From contig NZ_JAHCST010000071.1 in the NCBI RefSeq assembly GCF_018476525.1, forward strand, positions 1 through 46,296: DNA of 46,296 nt. Direction: 5' to 3'. The stretch's first letter is position 1, and every line of letters starts with the position of its first letter. This document shows, in pieces, positions 31,458-38,841 of the stretch. Below the pieces are notes generated by a model, which searched no databases, was not told the DNA's origin, and saw nothing but the letters and a program-made list of their open reading frames with translations. This DNA comes from Acrocarpospora catenulata (lineage in GTDB: Bacteria; Actinomycetota; Actinomycetes; Streptosporangiales; Streptosporangiaceae). Made by a program: the position numbers and the translations under genes.

Positions 31458-31474
31458 TTCATAGGCTGAGGTCC

Positions 31475-32446
31475 ATGGACTATGGACAGCTAGGCCGCAC
31501 CGGACTCAAGGTCAGCAAGCTCTGCCTGGGCACAATGAACTTCGGGCCGCAGACCACCGAGGAGGACTCCTACACGATCATGGACCGCGCCCACGAACTG
31601 GGCATCAACTTCTTCGACACGGCCAACGTGTACGGCTGGAAGCTGGGCGAGGGCGTCACCGAGCAGATCGTCGGCCGCTGGTTCGCCCAGGGCGGCGGAC
31701 GCCGGGAGCGCACGGTCATCGCCACCAAGCTGTACGGCTCGATGGGCGAGTGGCCGAACGAGAACCTGCTCTCGGCCCTGAACATCCGCCGCGCCTGCGA
31801 CGCCTCGCTGAAGCGCCTGCAGACCGACTACATCGACATCTACCAGGCGCACCACATCGACAGGCTCACTCCGTTCGAGGAGTTCTGGGAGGCCATGGAG
31901 GTGCTCAGGGCCCAGGGCAAGATCCTGTACGTCGGCTCCTCCAACTTCGCGGGCTGGCACATCGCCAAGGCCCAGGAGACCGCCCGCCGCCGCAACTTCC
32001 TCGGCCTGGTCAGCGAGCAGTCCAAGTACCACCTGCTGGAGCGCTCGGTGGAACTTGAGGTGCTGCCCGCCTGCGAGGACTACGGCCTGGGCGTGATCCC
32101 GTGGAGCCCGCTGGCCGGCGGCCTGCTCGGCGGCGTGCTCCGCAAGACCGAGAAGGGCCGGACCGCGCAGCCCGACCGGGTCGCCGAACTGGAGCGGTAC
32201 CGTCCCCAGCTGGAGCAGTACGAGGCGTTCTGCGACGAGCTCGGCGAACAGCCGGCCGACGTCGCGCTGGCCTGGCTGCTGCACCAGAAGGCGGTCACCG
32301 CCCCGATCATCGGGCCCCGCACGGCGGACCAGCTGGACGGGTCGCTCCGGGCGCTGGAGATCAAGCTGGACGAGAAGGCGCTGGCCCGGCTGGACGAGAT
32401 CTTCCCGGGCCCCGGCGGCACCGCCCCGGAGGCGTACGCCTGGTAG
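31475..32446 (+). CDS. Aldo/keto reductase
   Basis: The 323-residue (beta/alpha)8 NADPH-dependent reductase is of the Kv-beta/YghZ-like group. The tetrad is intact: Asp48 (FFDTAN), Tyr53, Lys85 (IATKLYGSM) and His126/127 (YQAHHID). The C-terminal cofactor segment APIIGPRTADQLDGSL is present. It reduces aldehydes or ketones; the exact substrate is unknown. A MerR-type dyad 18 bp upstream suggests induction by aldehyde or electrophile stress. The inferred transcription start lies almost at the ATG, so the mRNA may be leaderless, though a GAGG stands 3 bases before. Confidence 0.94.
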   Translation: MDYGQLGRTGLKVSKLCLGTMNFGPQTTEEDSYTIMDRAHELGINFFDTANVYGWKLGEGVTEQIVGRWFAQGGGRRERTVIATKLYGSMGEWPNENLLSALNIRRACDASLKRLQTDYIDIYQAHHIDRLTPFEEFWEAMEVLRAQGKILYVGSSNFAGWHIAKAQETARRRNFLGLVSEQSKYHLLERSVELEVLPACEDYGLGVIPWSPLAGGLLGGVLRKTEKGRTAQPDRVAELERYRPQLEQYEAFCDELGEQPADVALAWLLHQKAVTAPIIGPRTADQLDGSLRALEIKLDEKALARLDEIFPGPGGTAPEAYAW

Positions 32447-32451
32447 GCAGG

Positions 32452-32535
32452 TCAGCTCATCCAGGCGCCCAGCACCACGATCAGCACCAGCAGGGCCAGT
32501 ACGGCCGGAACCAGCCAGCGTCGAGGACGATCCAC
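32452..32535 (-). CDS. 27-residue single-span membrane peptide
   Basis: A short frame reads MDRPRRWLVPAVLALLVLIV followed by VLGAWMS: a basic N-terminus, one membrane span and a tiny tail. GTG 32535 lies 10 bases after the stop of the RNA phosphodiesterase gene on the same strand, so translation could be coupled; no separate strong RBS is seen. The frame ends 5 bases from the convergent aldo/keto reductase stop and fills the gap exactly. It would be the fourth gene of the MarR-MFS-ThpR operon. Confidence 0.5.
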   Translation of the reverse strand: MDRPRRWLVPAVLALLVLIVVLGAWMS

Positions 32536-32545
32536 GCCGACGAGC

Positions 32546-33079
32546 CTAACCGGGCAGGCCCAGTGGGTAGGCCGAGATCGGCTCATACCGTACCGTCTGG
32601 CCCTGGTGGCTTCGGACGAGATGGGCGGTGGCGACCCGCCACGGGGTGCCGTCGAAGTGGCGGAGGGTGCGGAGCGGGAGCCGGCAGGCCTTCCGTGACC
32701 GGGCGAGCGTGAGGTGCGGGAGGTAGGGACGGTCCTCCAGTTGGACCCCCTCCTCCCGGGCCCCGGCGACCACCGACGCCGCCAGCTCCGCCAGCCCGCC
32801 GTCGGGGGCCCGCACCCCGAGCCACATCACCTTCGACGCGAAATGCCCGGCCCCGTCCAGGGCGAGCGGGAACGGCTCGTGCCAGGCGGCCGCGCGCAAC
32901 CGGGCGTCCAGACCGGGCACCGCCGCCTCGGGCACCTCGCCGAGGAACGCCAGCGTGATGTGCCAGCGCTCCGGGTCCTCCCAGGTCAGCTCCGGCCGCT
33001 CCCGGCGCAGCGGGGCCACGGCACGGTCGACCTCGGCCAGTACGGCGGGCGGCGGCAGCACCGCCACGAACAGTCTCAC
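32546..33079 (-). CDS. thpR: RNA 2',3'-cyclic phosphodiesterase (2H family)
   Basis: The 177-residue protein has both HxTx motifs of the 2H phosphoesterases, HITLAFLGEV (His about 41) and HLTLARSR (His about 122), and starts RLFVAVLPPPAV as is usual for ThpR/LigT. It hydrolyses 2',3'-cyclic phosphate ends of RNA to 2'-phosphate. GTG 33079 overlaps the MFS stop (GTGA), so it is co-translated with the transporter; the functional link is unclear. Confidence 0.92.
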   Translation of the reverse strand: MRLFVAVLPPPAVLAEVDRAVAPLRRERPELTWEDPERWHITLAFLGEVPEAAVPGLDARLRAAAWHEPFPLALDGAGHFASKVMWLGVRAPDGGLAELAASVVAGAREEGVQLEDRPYLPHLTLARSRKACRLPLRTLRHFDGTPWRVATAHLVRSHQGQTVRYEPISAYPLGLPG

Positions 33080-34440
33080 CCGCCTGATTCTGCGGCATCG
33101 CCACCGCGGGGCCGCCACCGCCTGATCGACAGCCCGCCGACGGCCGTCTGCAGGGCGCGCCTGGCTGCCTGGGCCGGGCGCGGCGGGGCCACCCCCTGGC
33201 GGATGGCGACCAGGCGGGTGAGCAGCAGGGCCAGGCCCACGCCGACGATGCTGGTCAGACCGATCACCACCAGCGCCACCCGGGGCCCGGCCAGCTCGGA
33301 CAGCCAGCCCACCAGGGGCGCCCCCACCGGCGTACCGGCGGTGAAGACCAGGATGTAGATGCCCATCACCCGGCCGCGCATCTCCGGCGATGAGCCGTGC
33401 TGCACGGTGGCGTTGGCGGTGGTGTTGACGGTGATCAACGCCATCCCGGCCGGGATGAGCAGCAGCAGGAAGAACACGAACCCGGGGGCGAGCCCGGCCA
33501 GCACCTGGAAGACGCCGAACAGCACCGCGCCGAGCAGCAGGAACCGGCGGCTCAGCTGGACCCGGCGGGCCGCCAGCAGCGCCCCCGTCACGGCGCCGAG
33601 CGCGAGCGCGCTGGAACCGAGCCCGAACGCCGAGGACCCGGCGTCGAAGACCTTGGTGGCCATCAGCGCGACGGCGGTGGCCACGCTCTGCGTGAAGATC
33701 GCCGCGAACGCGACGACGAGGATGGGCAGCAGCAGGTCCGGCCGCTTGGCCACGTAGCGCAGGCCCTCGCGGAGCTGGCCCTTGGCCCGGGCGACCCGCT
33801 CGGCGGGGTGGAGTTCGGCGGCGCGCATGAGGAAGAGCCCGGTGATCACCGCGCCGAAGGAGACCGCGTTCACGATGAAGATCGGCCCGGTGCCGATCCA
33901 GTTGATCGCCAGCCCGGCCAGCGCGGGGCCGACCACCCGGGCCAGGTTGAAGGTGGAGCTGTTCAGCGCGATCGCGTTGGACAGGTCGTCGTGGCCGACC
34001 ATCTCCACCACGAAGGACTGCCGGGTGGGCACCTCGACGCAGGCGATCACCCCCAGCAGGAACGCCATCAGGTACACGTGCCAGACCTGGACGGTTCCGG
34101 TCACCGTGAGGAGGCCGAGAACCAGGGCGAGCAGGCCCATCAGGCTGTCGGCGACCACCAGCAGGCGGCGTTTGGGGTACCGGTCGGCCAGCATGCCGCC
34201 CCAGAGGCCGAACAGCACCATCGGCAGGAACTGGAGCGCCACGGTGATGCCGAGCGCGGTGCCGCTGCCCCCGGTCAAGCTGAGCACCAGCCAGTCCTGG
34301 GCGGTGCGCTGCATCCAGGAGCCGACGTTGGAGATCACGCCACCGGCGGCGAACAGCCGGTAGTTGTAGTTCCGCAGCGAGCGGAACATGCCGGCCCTGG
34401 TGGCGGCGGCCTCCTCGGGGACCACCGCCGCCACGGTCAC
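33076..34440 (-). CDS. MFS transporter, EntS/MFS_3-like
   Basis: The 454-residue major-facilitator protein has about 12 membrane segments, the loop 2-3 motif GGMLADRYPKRRLL and start pattern FRSLRNYNYRLFAAGGVISNVGSWMQRTAQDWLVLSLTGGSG, typical of actinobacterial EntS-like/multidrug-efflux members. The C-terminal ~50 residues are cytoplasmic and basic. GTG 34440 overlaps the MarR stop. Control by the upstream MarR protein points to drug or metabolite efflux. Confidence 0.93.
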   Translation of the reverse strand: MTVAAVVPEEAAATRAGMFRSLRNYNYRLFAAGGVISNVGSWMQRTAQDWLVLSLTGGSGTALGITVALQFLPMVLFGLWGGMLADRYPKRRLLVVADSLMGLLALVLGLLTVTGTVQVWHVYLMAFLLGVIACVEVPTRQSFVVEMVGHDDLSNAIALNSSTFNLARVVGPALAGLAINWIGTGPIFIVNAVSFGAVITGLFLMRAAELHPAERVARAKGQLREGLRYVAKRPDLLLPILVVAFAAIFTQSVATAVALMATKVFDAGSSAFGLGSSALALGAVTGALLAARRVQLSRRFLLLGAVLFGVFQVLAGLAPGFVFFLLLLIPAGMALITVNTTANATVQHGSSPEMRGRVMGIYILVFTAGTPVGAPLVGWLSELAGPRVALVVIGLTSIVGVGLALLLTRLVAIRQGVAPPRPAQAARRALQTAVGGLSIRRWRPRGGDAAESGG

Positions 34441-34898
34441 ATCTGGGAGAGCCTCTCCAGGATCGGCGCCGCCAGGCGGAGCGTCGCCCGCTCCTCCGGG
34501 GTCAGGTCCTTGAGTCGCTGGGCCAGCCACGCCTCCTTCAGCCGGCGCTCCTCCTTGAGCAGGGCAGCGCCGTCGGGGGTGACGCTGATCGACACCTGCC
34601 GGCGGTCCGACGGGTGCGGACTGCGGGCCACCAGCCCCCGCTCCTCCAGGTTGGCGATCACACGCGTCATTGAGGGCGGCTGCACCTTCTCGTGCTCGGC
34701 CAGTTCGCCGGGCGTCATCGCGGTGTGCCGCTCGACGGCGGCCAGTGTCGCGAGCTGGGTGGGGGTCAGCGAGTGGCCCGTGCCCTGCTTGCGCAGCCGC
34801 CGGTTCAGCCGGGCGAGCGAGACGCGCAGCGCGGACGCCAAACCGGCGTCGCTGCGGAGGTTCGCACCCGACGTCATCCTGGGGTTGTTCGTTAGCAT
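34437..34898 (-). CDS. MarR-family transcriptional regulator
   Basis: The 153-residue regulator has a winged helix (LTPTQLATLAAVERHTAMTPGELAEHEKVQPPSMTRVIANLEERGLVARSPHPSDRRQVSISVTPDGAALL, about 44-113) flanked by dimerisation helices. It is first in the operon with the MFS, ThpR and small-peptide genes, each overlapping or close. A dyad over its own start (34891-34918) suggests autoregulation, relieved by the MFS substrate. Confidence 0.94.
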   Translation of the reverse strand: MLTNNPRMTSGANLRSDAGLASALRVSLARLNRRLRKQGTGHSLTPTQLATLAAVERHTAMTPGELAEHEKVQPPSMTRVIANLEERGLVARSPHPSDRRQVSISVTPDGAALLKEERRLKEAWLAQRLKDLTPEERATLRLAAPILERLSQM

Positions 34899-34918
34899 AA
34901 GTCATTACCTCTGCTAAC
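34891..34918. promoter_or_regulatory. Candidate MarR operator
   Basis: GTTAGCA (34891-34897) and its complement TGCTAAC (34912-34918) are 14 bases apart and overlap the marR start codon and RBS. A -10-like TATAGT on the minus strand adjoins (34918-34923). The region is markedly AT-rich. Position favours the MarR protein as ligand. Confidence 0.6.
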
Positions 34919-35010
34919 TATATACGACATATCACCATTCCTCCATGCAGGGGGTTGGCTACCTACCTTCCCAGCTGAATGGTCGGGTGCACGCATCACC
35001 GGGGCGCGGG

Positions 35011-35047
35011 CGAAACGAAACGGGGTGCGGCGACGTGCCGCACCCCG
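35011..35047 (-). terminator. Terminator of the xylanase gene
   Basis: An 11-bp perfect stem (35021-35031 with 35037-35047), with loop GACGT, is followed on the minus strand by tttcgtttcg. It starts 11 bases beyond the xylanase stop. Confidence 0.85.
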
Positions 35048-35058
35048 TGGTGAGTGGT

Positions 35059-36714
35059 TCAGGCGCAGGTGTATCCGCTTGGCAGTGAGGTGTTGCCGTT
35101 GGGGCGGCTGACCTGGAAGCCGAAGGTGGTGCTGGCTCCGGCGCCGAGGTTGCCGTTGTAGGCGGCGTTCCTGGCGGTCACGGTCTGCCCGCTGACGGTC
35201 AGGGTGGCGTTCCAGGAGCCGGTGATGGTGTGGCCGGCCGGGAGGGTGAAGGTCACCGTCCAGGAGGTGATCGCCGAACTGCCCGCGGTCACCCGGACCG
35301 GCTCGATCACGTAGCCCTCACTCCACTGGGTCTGGGTGGTGGCCGTCGCCGAGCAGCCGCCGCCGGTGCCGCCGCCCGTGGTGGTGAAGGTCGCCAGCGC
35401 CGAGTTGGCCGACAGGTTCCCCGCCCCGTCACGCGCCCGGACGAGCACCTGGTACTGCGTGCTCGCGGTCAAACCGGTCAGGTTGACCGAGTTGGTGGTG
35501 GACGTGGCGATCTGGGTGTCGGTCGAGCCCACCCGCCGGTAGATGTTGTAGCCCGCCAGGCCGCTGCCACCGGTGTCGGTGGAGGCCGTCCAGGTCAGCG
35601 TCGCGCCGGACGAGGTGATGTTGGAGGCCGTCGGCGTGCCCGGTGTGGTCGGCGGAGTGGTGTCGGTGGTGCCGCCGTCCAGCGCGTTGTGGACCGCGGT
35701 GTAGGAGGGTTTCTGCTGGTAGTTCTCGTCGTAGATCAGCGCGGCGCCCTCGCTGGGGAAGGTGTCGGGAACCCAGGAGTACTTGTCGGTGAAGCCCCAG
35801 ATCGTCACGCCGGCGCAGGCGGTGACCGCGTTACAGGCGTTGACCACGTTGGTGTAGTACTGCGCCTGCGTGGTGTCCTTCTGCGCGGTACGCGGCGTCT
35901 GAATACGCACGTCGAGCTCGGTGATCCGGACCTGCACGCCCAGGTTGGCGAAGCGCTGCAGGTTCTGCTGCAGGTCGTTGGGGAAGCCGTACTGCGTGGC
36001 CAGGTGCGACTGGAAGCCGACACAGTCCACCGGCACGTTCTGCGACCGCAGCGACTGCACCAGGTTGTACATGGCCGTGCTCTTGGCGTTGATGCCTTCG
36101 ACGTTGTAGTCGTTGATGCACAGGCGGGCGTCGGGGTCGGCGGCCCGGGCGGCGCGGAAGGCGTCGGCGATGTAGCTCTGGCCCAGCGTGTTGTACCAGA
36201 AGGACTGGCGGAAGGTGCCGTCCTCGTTGAACGCCTCGTTCACCACGTCCCAGGAGACCACGGTCGGGTTGCCGGCGTACCGGCCGACCACGGTGGCGAT
36301 GTGGTCGTTGATCGCGATCCGCATGTTGGCGGCGCTCAGCCCCTGCACCCAGCCGGGCGTCTGCTGGTGCCAGATCAGCGTGTGCCCGTGCACCTGCTGC
36401 CCGTTCTGGGTGGCGAAGTTGACGATCTGGTCAGCCCCGGCGAAGGTGTACTGGTTGTCGTTGGGCTCGGTCGACTCCCACTTCATCGCGTTCTCGGCCG
36501 TGATCTGGTTGAACTCGGTCGCGGCGATATTGCGGTAGGCCGTCTCGTTGGCGAGCGGACTGGTGGCGATCGCCGCGCCGATGAACTTGCCCCGCGCGAC
36601 CGCGTGGGTCTTCAAGGGCCCGCTCGCCTCGGCGGGGGCGGCGATGACCAAGCTCGCCGCGGCCGACGCCAAGGCGCAGACCACCGCGAGAGACCGCCAT
36701 TTCATGGAAGGCAC
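35059..36714 (-). CDS. Secreted endo-1,4-beta-xylanase: GH10-FnIII-CBM2
   Basis: The 551-residue protein has a signal peptide (1-31), a GH10 barrel (about 35-346) with acid/base Glu160 in WDVVNEAF and nucleophile Glu266 in ITELDV, a fibronectin type III domain (about 355-445), a Gly/Thr linker and a C-terminal CBM2 (about 455-551; SEGYVIEPVRVTAG...SWTVTFTLPAGHTITGSWNATLTVSG, ending with a paired Cys). It cleaves xylan outside the cell, with the CBM2 holding it to cellulose or xylan. GTG 36714 is preferred over ATG 36705 because AAGGGAG lies 5 bases upstream. Palindromic boxes at 36730-36741 and 36853-36863 may mediate sugar control. Confidence 0.95.
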   Translation of the reverse strand: MPSMKWRSLAVVCALASAAASLVIAAPAEASGPLKTHAVARGKFIGAAIATSPLANETAYRNIAATEFNQITAENAMKWESTEPNDNQYTFAGADQIVNFATQNGQQVHGHTLIWHQQTPGWVQGLSAANMRIAINDHIATVVGRYAGNPTVVSWDVVNEAFNEDGTFRQSFWYNTLGQSYIADAFRAARAADPDARLCINDYNVEGINAKSTAMYNLVQSLRSQNVPVDCVGFQSHLATQYGFPNDLQQNLQRFANLGVQVRITELDVRIQTPRTAQKDTTQAQYYTNVVNACNAVTACAGVTIWGFTDKYSWVPDTFPSEGAALIYDENYQQKPSYTAVHNALDGGTTDTTPPTTPGTPTASNITSSGATLTWTASTDTGGSGLAGYNIYRRVGSTDTQIATSTTNSVNLTGLTASTQYQVLVRARDGAGNLSANSALATFTTTGGGTGGGCSATATTQTQWSEGYVIEPVRVTAGSSAITSWTVTFTLPAGHTITGSWNATLTVSGQTVTARNAAYNGNLGAGASTTFGFQVSRPNGNTSLPSGYTCA

Positions 36715-36729
36715 TAGAGCTCCCTTTTC

Positions 36730-36741
36730 CGAAAATTTTCG
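36730..36741. promoter_or_regulatory. Palindromic box at the xylanase leader
   Basis: CGAAAATTTTCG is a perfect 12-bp dyad directly upstream of the RBS. It resembles the CGAAA-n-TTTCG element described in front of streptomycete xylanase genes but has an even centre. Confidence 0.55.
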
Positions 36742-36852
36742 TTAGCTTCGCGTGCTCCACGGAGGCTAGAATCAGCCGGAAAAAGGGGTCAACGACCTCG
36801 TATCGGCGGCCAGGCTGTGCTGCGGTGACGCCGTAAAATATCGGAGTTTACT

Positions 36853-36863
36853 TGAAAGTTTCA
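36853..36863. promoter_or_regulatory. Second, distal xylanase-type box
   Basis: TGAAAGTTTCA matches the core GAAA-n-TTTC with the same odd centre as the published element, 139 bp upstream of the start. It could pair with the proximal box by looping or belong to no system at all. Confidence 0.4.
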
Positions 36864-36885
36864 GTAACTCCCTGGCACATGCGAT

Positions 36886-36919
36886 GGGCCGCCATGACGG
36901 TAGCCCGCCATGACGGCCC
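36886..36919 (-). terminator. Terminator of the NCS2 permease gene
   Basis: Arms 36886-36900 and 36905-36919 pair over 15 positions with two G-U wobbles around the loop TAGC. The arms contain a direct repeat GCCATGACGG (36891-36900, 36907-36916). It begins 14 bases beyond the permease stop. Confidence 0.75.
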
Positions 36920-36933
36920 ATGTCATCCGTCGC

Positions 36934-38406
36934 TCAGACGTTGAGCAGGATCTTGATCGGCCCGAGCGCGAAGTAGATCACGAACAGCGCGCCGACCACC
37001 CACATCAGCGGGTGGATCTCCGAGGACTTACCCTTGACCAGCTTGATCAGGACATACGCGATGAAGCCCGCCCCGATCCCGTTGGCGATCGAGTACGTGA
37101 ACGGCATCAGCACGATCGTCAGGAAGGCGGGAATGGCGATCTCGAAGTCGGTGAAGTCGATCTCGCGGATGCTGGTCATCATCAGGAACCCGACCACCAC
37201 CAGCGCGGGCGCGGCGGCCTCGTACGGCACGACCTCGACCAGCGGCGCCAGGAACATGGTAAGGAGGAAGAGCACGCCGGTGACCACGCTGGCCAGGCCG
37301 GTGCGGGCGCCCTCGCCGACCCCGGCGGCCGACTCGATGTAGGTGGTGTTGGAGGAGACGGACCCGGCGCCACCGGCCGCGGCCGCGATCGAGTCGACGA
37401 TCAGAATCTCCCGGGTCTTGGGCAGCGTGCCGTCCTCGTTGAGCAGGTTGGCCTGCTTGCCGACGCCCACGATGGTGCCCATCGTGTCGAAGAAGTCGGT
37501 GATCAGCAGGGTGAAGACCAGCAGCACACCCAGCACCAAGGAGACCTTGGAGAACGCGCCGAACAGGCTGAACTGCCCGATCAGGCCGAGGTCGGGCAGG
37601 CCCACGATGTCCCCCAGCGCGGGCAGCGCGGGCACGTTCAGCCCCCAGCCCTGCGGGTTGGGCTGGCCGTCGACGAGGGAGGGACCGGCCTTGGCGATCA
37701 GCTCGACGATGATCGCGAAGATGGTGGTGAGCACGATGCCGATCAGGATGGCGCCCTTCGTCCTCCTGGCCACCAGCAGCGCGGTGAGCAGCAGGCCGAC
37801 CACGAAGACCAGGATCGGCCAGCTGGTGAGCCCGCCGCCGATGCCCAGCTCGATCGGCGGCGCCGGGGCGGCGGTCTTCCGGACGAACCCGGCGTCCACG
37901 AACCCGATGAGGGCGATGAACAGGCCGATACCGACCGAGATGGCCGTCTTCAGGCTGGCCGGGATGGCGTGGAAGACCGCGGTCCTGAATCCGGTGAGCA
38001 CCAGCAGCAGGATGACCAGGCCCTCCAGCACCACCAGGCCCATCGCGTCCTCCCAGGACATCTGGGTGGCGATGCCGTAGGTGACGAACGCGTTCAGCCC
38101 CAGGCCGGCCGCCAGGGCGAACGGCACGTTGGCCACCACACCCATGAGGATGGTCAGCAGACCGGCCACGAGCGCGGTGGCCACCGCGACCAGAGGCAGG
38201 TTGGGAGCGCTCCCATCGCCGAGGAACTGCCCGTCGGCATCCTTCACGGTGCCGATGATGATCGGGTTCAGCACCACGATGTAGGCCATCGTGAAGAACG
38301 TGGCGAAGCCGCCGCGCACCTCACCGCCGACGGTGGAACCACGCTCGCTGATCTTGAAGTAGGTGTCGAGAAAACTAGTGTTTTGGGGGGATTTGATGTC
38401 GCTCAC
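36934..38406 (-). CDS. NCS2-family purine permease (AzgA-like)
   Basis: The 490-residue transporter starts SFLDTYFKISERGSTVGGEVRGGFATFFTMAYIVVLNP, the signature of AzgA/PbuG-type hypoxanthine-guanine-adenine permeases, with about 13 membrane segments, the GLGLNAFV motif and the second-half motif TDFFDTMGTIVGVGKQANLL...SSNTTYIESAAGVGEGARTG. It imports purine bases by proton symport. GTG 38406 is chosen because the conserved N-terminus follows closely. A hairpin in the leader (38419-38459) may regulate it. Confidence 0.94.
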   Translation of the reverse strand: MSDIKSPQNTSFLDTYFKISERGSTVGGEVRGGFATFFTMAYIVVLNPIIIGTVKDADGQFLGDGSAPNLPLVAVATALVAGLLTILMGVVANVPFALAAGLGLNAFVTYGIATQMSWEDAMGLVVLEGLVILLLVLTGFRTAVFHAIPASLKTAISVGIGLFIALIGFVDAGFVRKTAAPAPPIELGIGGGLTSWPILVFVVGLLLTALLVARRTKGAILIGIVLTTIFAIIVELIAKAGPSLVDGQPNPQGWGLNVPALPALGDIVGLPDLGLIGQFSLFGAFSKVSLVLGVLLVFTLLITDFFDTMGTIVGVGKQANLLNEDGTLPKTREILIVDSIAAAAGGAGSVSSNTTYIESAAGVGEGARTGLASVVTGVLFLLTMFLAPLVEVVPYEAAAPALVVVGFLMMTSIREIDFTDFEIAIPAFLTIVLMPFTYSIANGIGAGFIAYVLIKLVKGKSSEIHPLMWVVGALFVIYFALGPIKILLNV

Positions 38407-38418
38407 GCGCGCAGAGTG

Positions 38419-38459
38419 ACACCCTGCACAACCTGGGAAAAGACCCAGGTTGCCGGTGT
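38419..38459 (-). promoter_or_regulatory. Leader hairpin of the purine permease gene
   Basis: Inner arms CAACCTGGG (38429-38437) and CCCAGGTTG (38444-38452) form a perfect 9-bp stem with a 6-base loop; outer arms ACACC (38419-38423) and GGTGT (38555-type sequence at 38455-38459) extend it across a bulge. The hairpin ends 13 bases before the GTG. It may be an operator or an RNA control element. I cannot match it to a known purine riboswitch. Confidence 0.5.
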
Positions 38460-38625
38460 GATCCTTTCGTGACGGATTCGTGTACGGCTTGCGCCCATCT
38501 GCCCCGCTCGACCCGTTCCTCATTCACGAGAAACCCGTCCCATGGACAGCCGTATAACCGCCGATCATGGACTTCACCGATGCGGCCGCCCAAGATCACG
38601 ACTTTCTCATGAATATGCTGATCGT

Positions 38626-38841
38626 GTGAAGCCGCCCCGCAAACCCGACCCGGAGCCCCTGCAGACCAACGACACCACGACCATCCTCGTCGGCACCATC
38701 CTGTGGGCGATCGCCCTGGTGGTGCTCCTGATCATCCGTCCCACCGAAACCTGGTGGACCTGGACCTGCGTGGCCGGAATCGGCATGGGGTTCTTCGGTC
38801 TGGCCTATGTGCACCGGCGCAACCGGAACCGGGCGCGCTAG
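38626..38841 (+). CDS. DUF2530 small membrane protein
   Basis: The 71-residue protein has two membrane segments (about 19-39 and 46-62) and the DUF2530 pattern PLQTNDTTTILVGTILWAIALVVLL...TWWTWTCVAGIGMGFFGLAYVHRR. Function unknown; conserved in actinobacteria. GTG 38626 follows a -10-like TATGCT (38614-38619) by 6 bases, so the mRNA may be leaderless. Its stop TAG shares the tetramer CTAG with the stop of the convergent ATPase gene. Confidence 0.88.
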   Translation: MKPPRKPDPEPLQTNDTTTILVGTILWAIALVVLLIIRPTETWWTWTCVAGIGMGFFGLAYVHRRNRNRAR

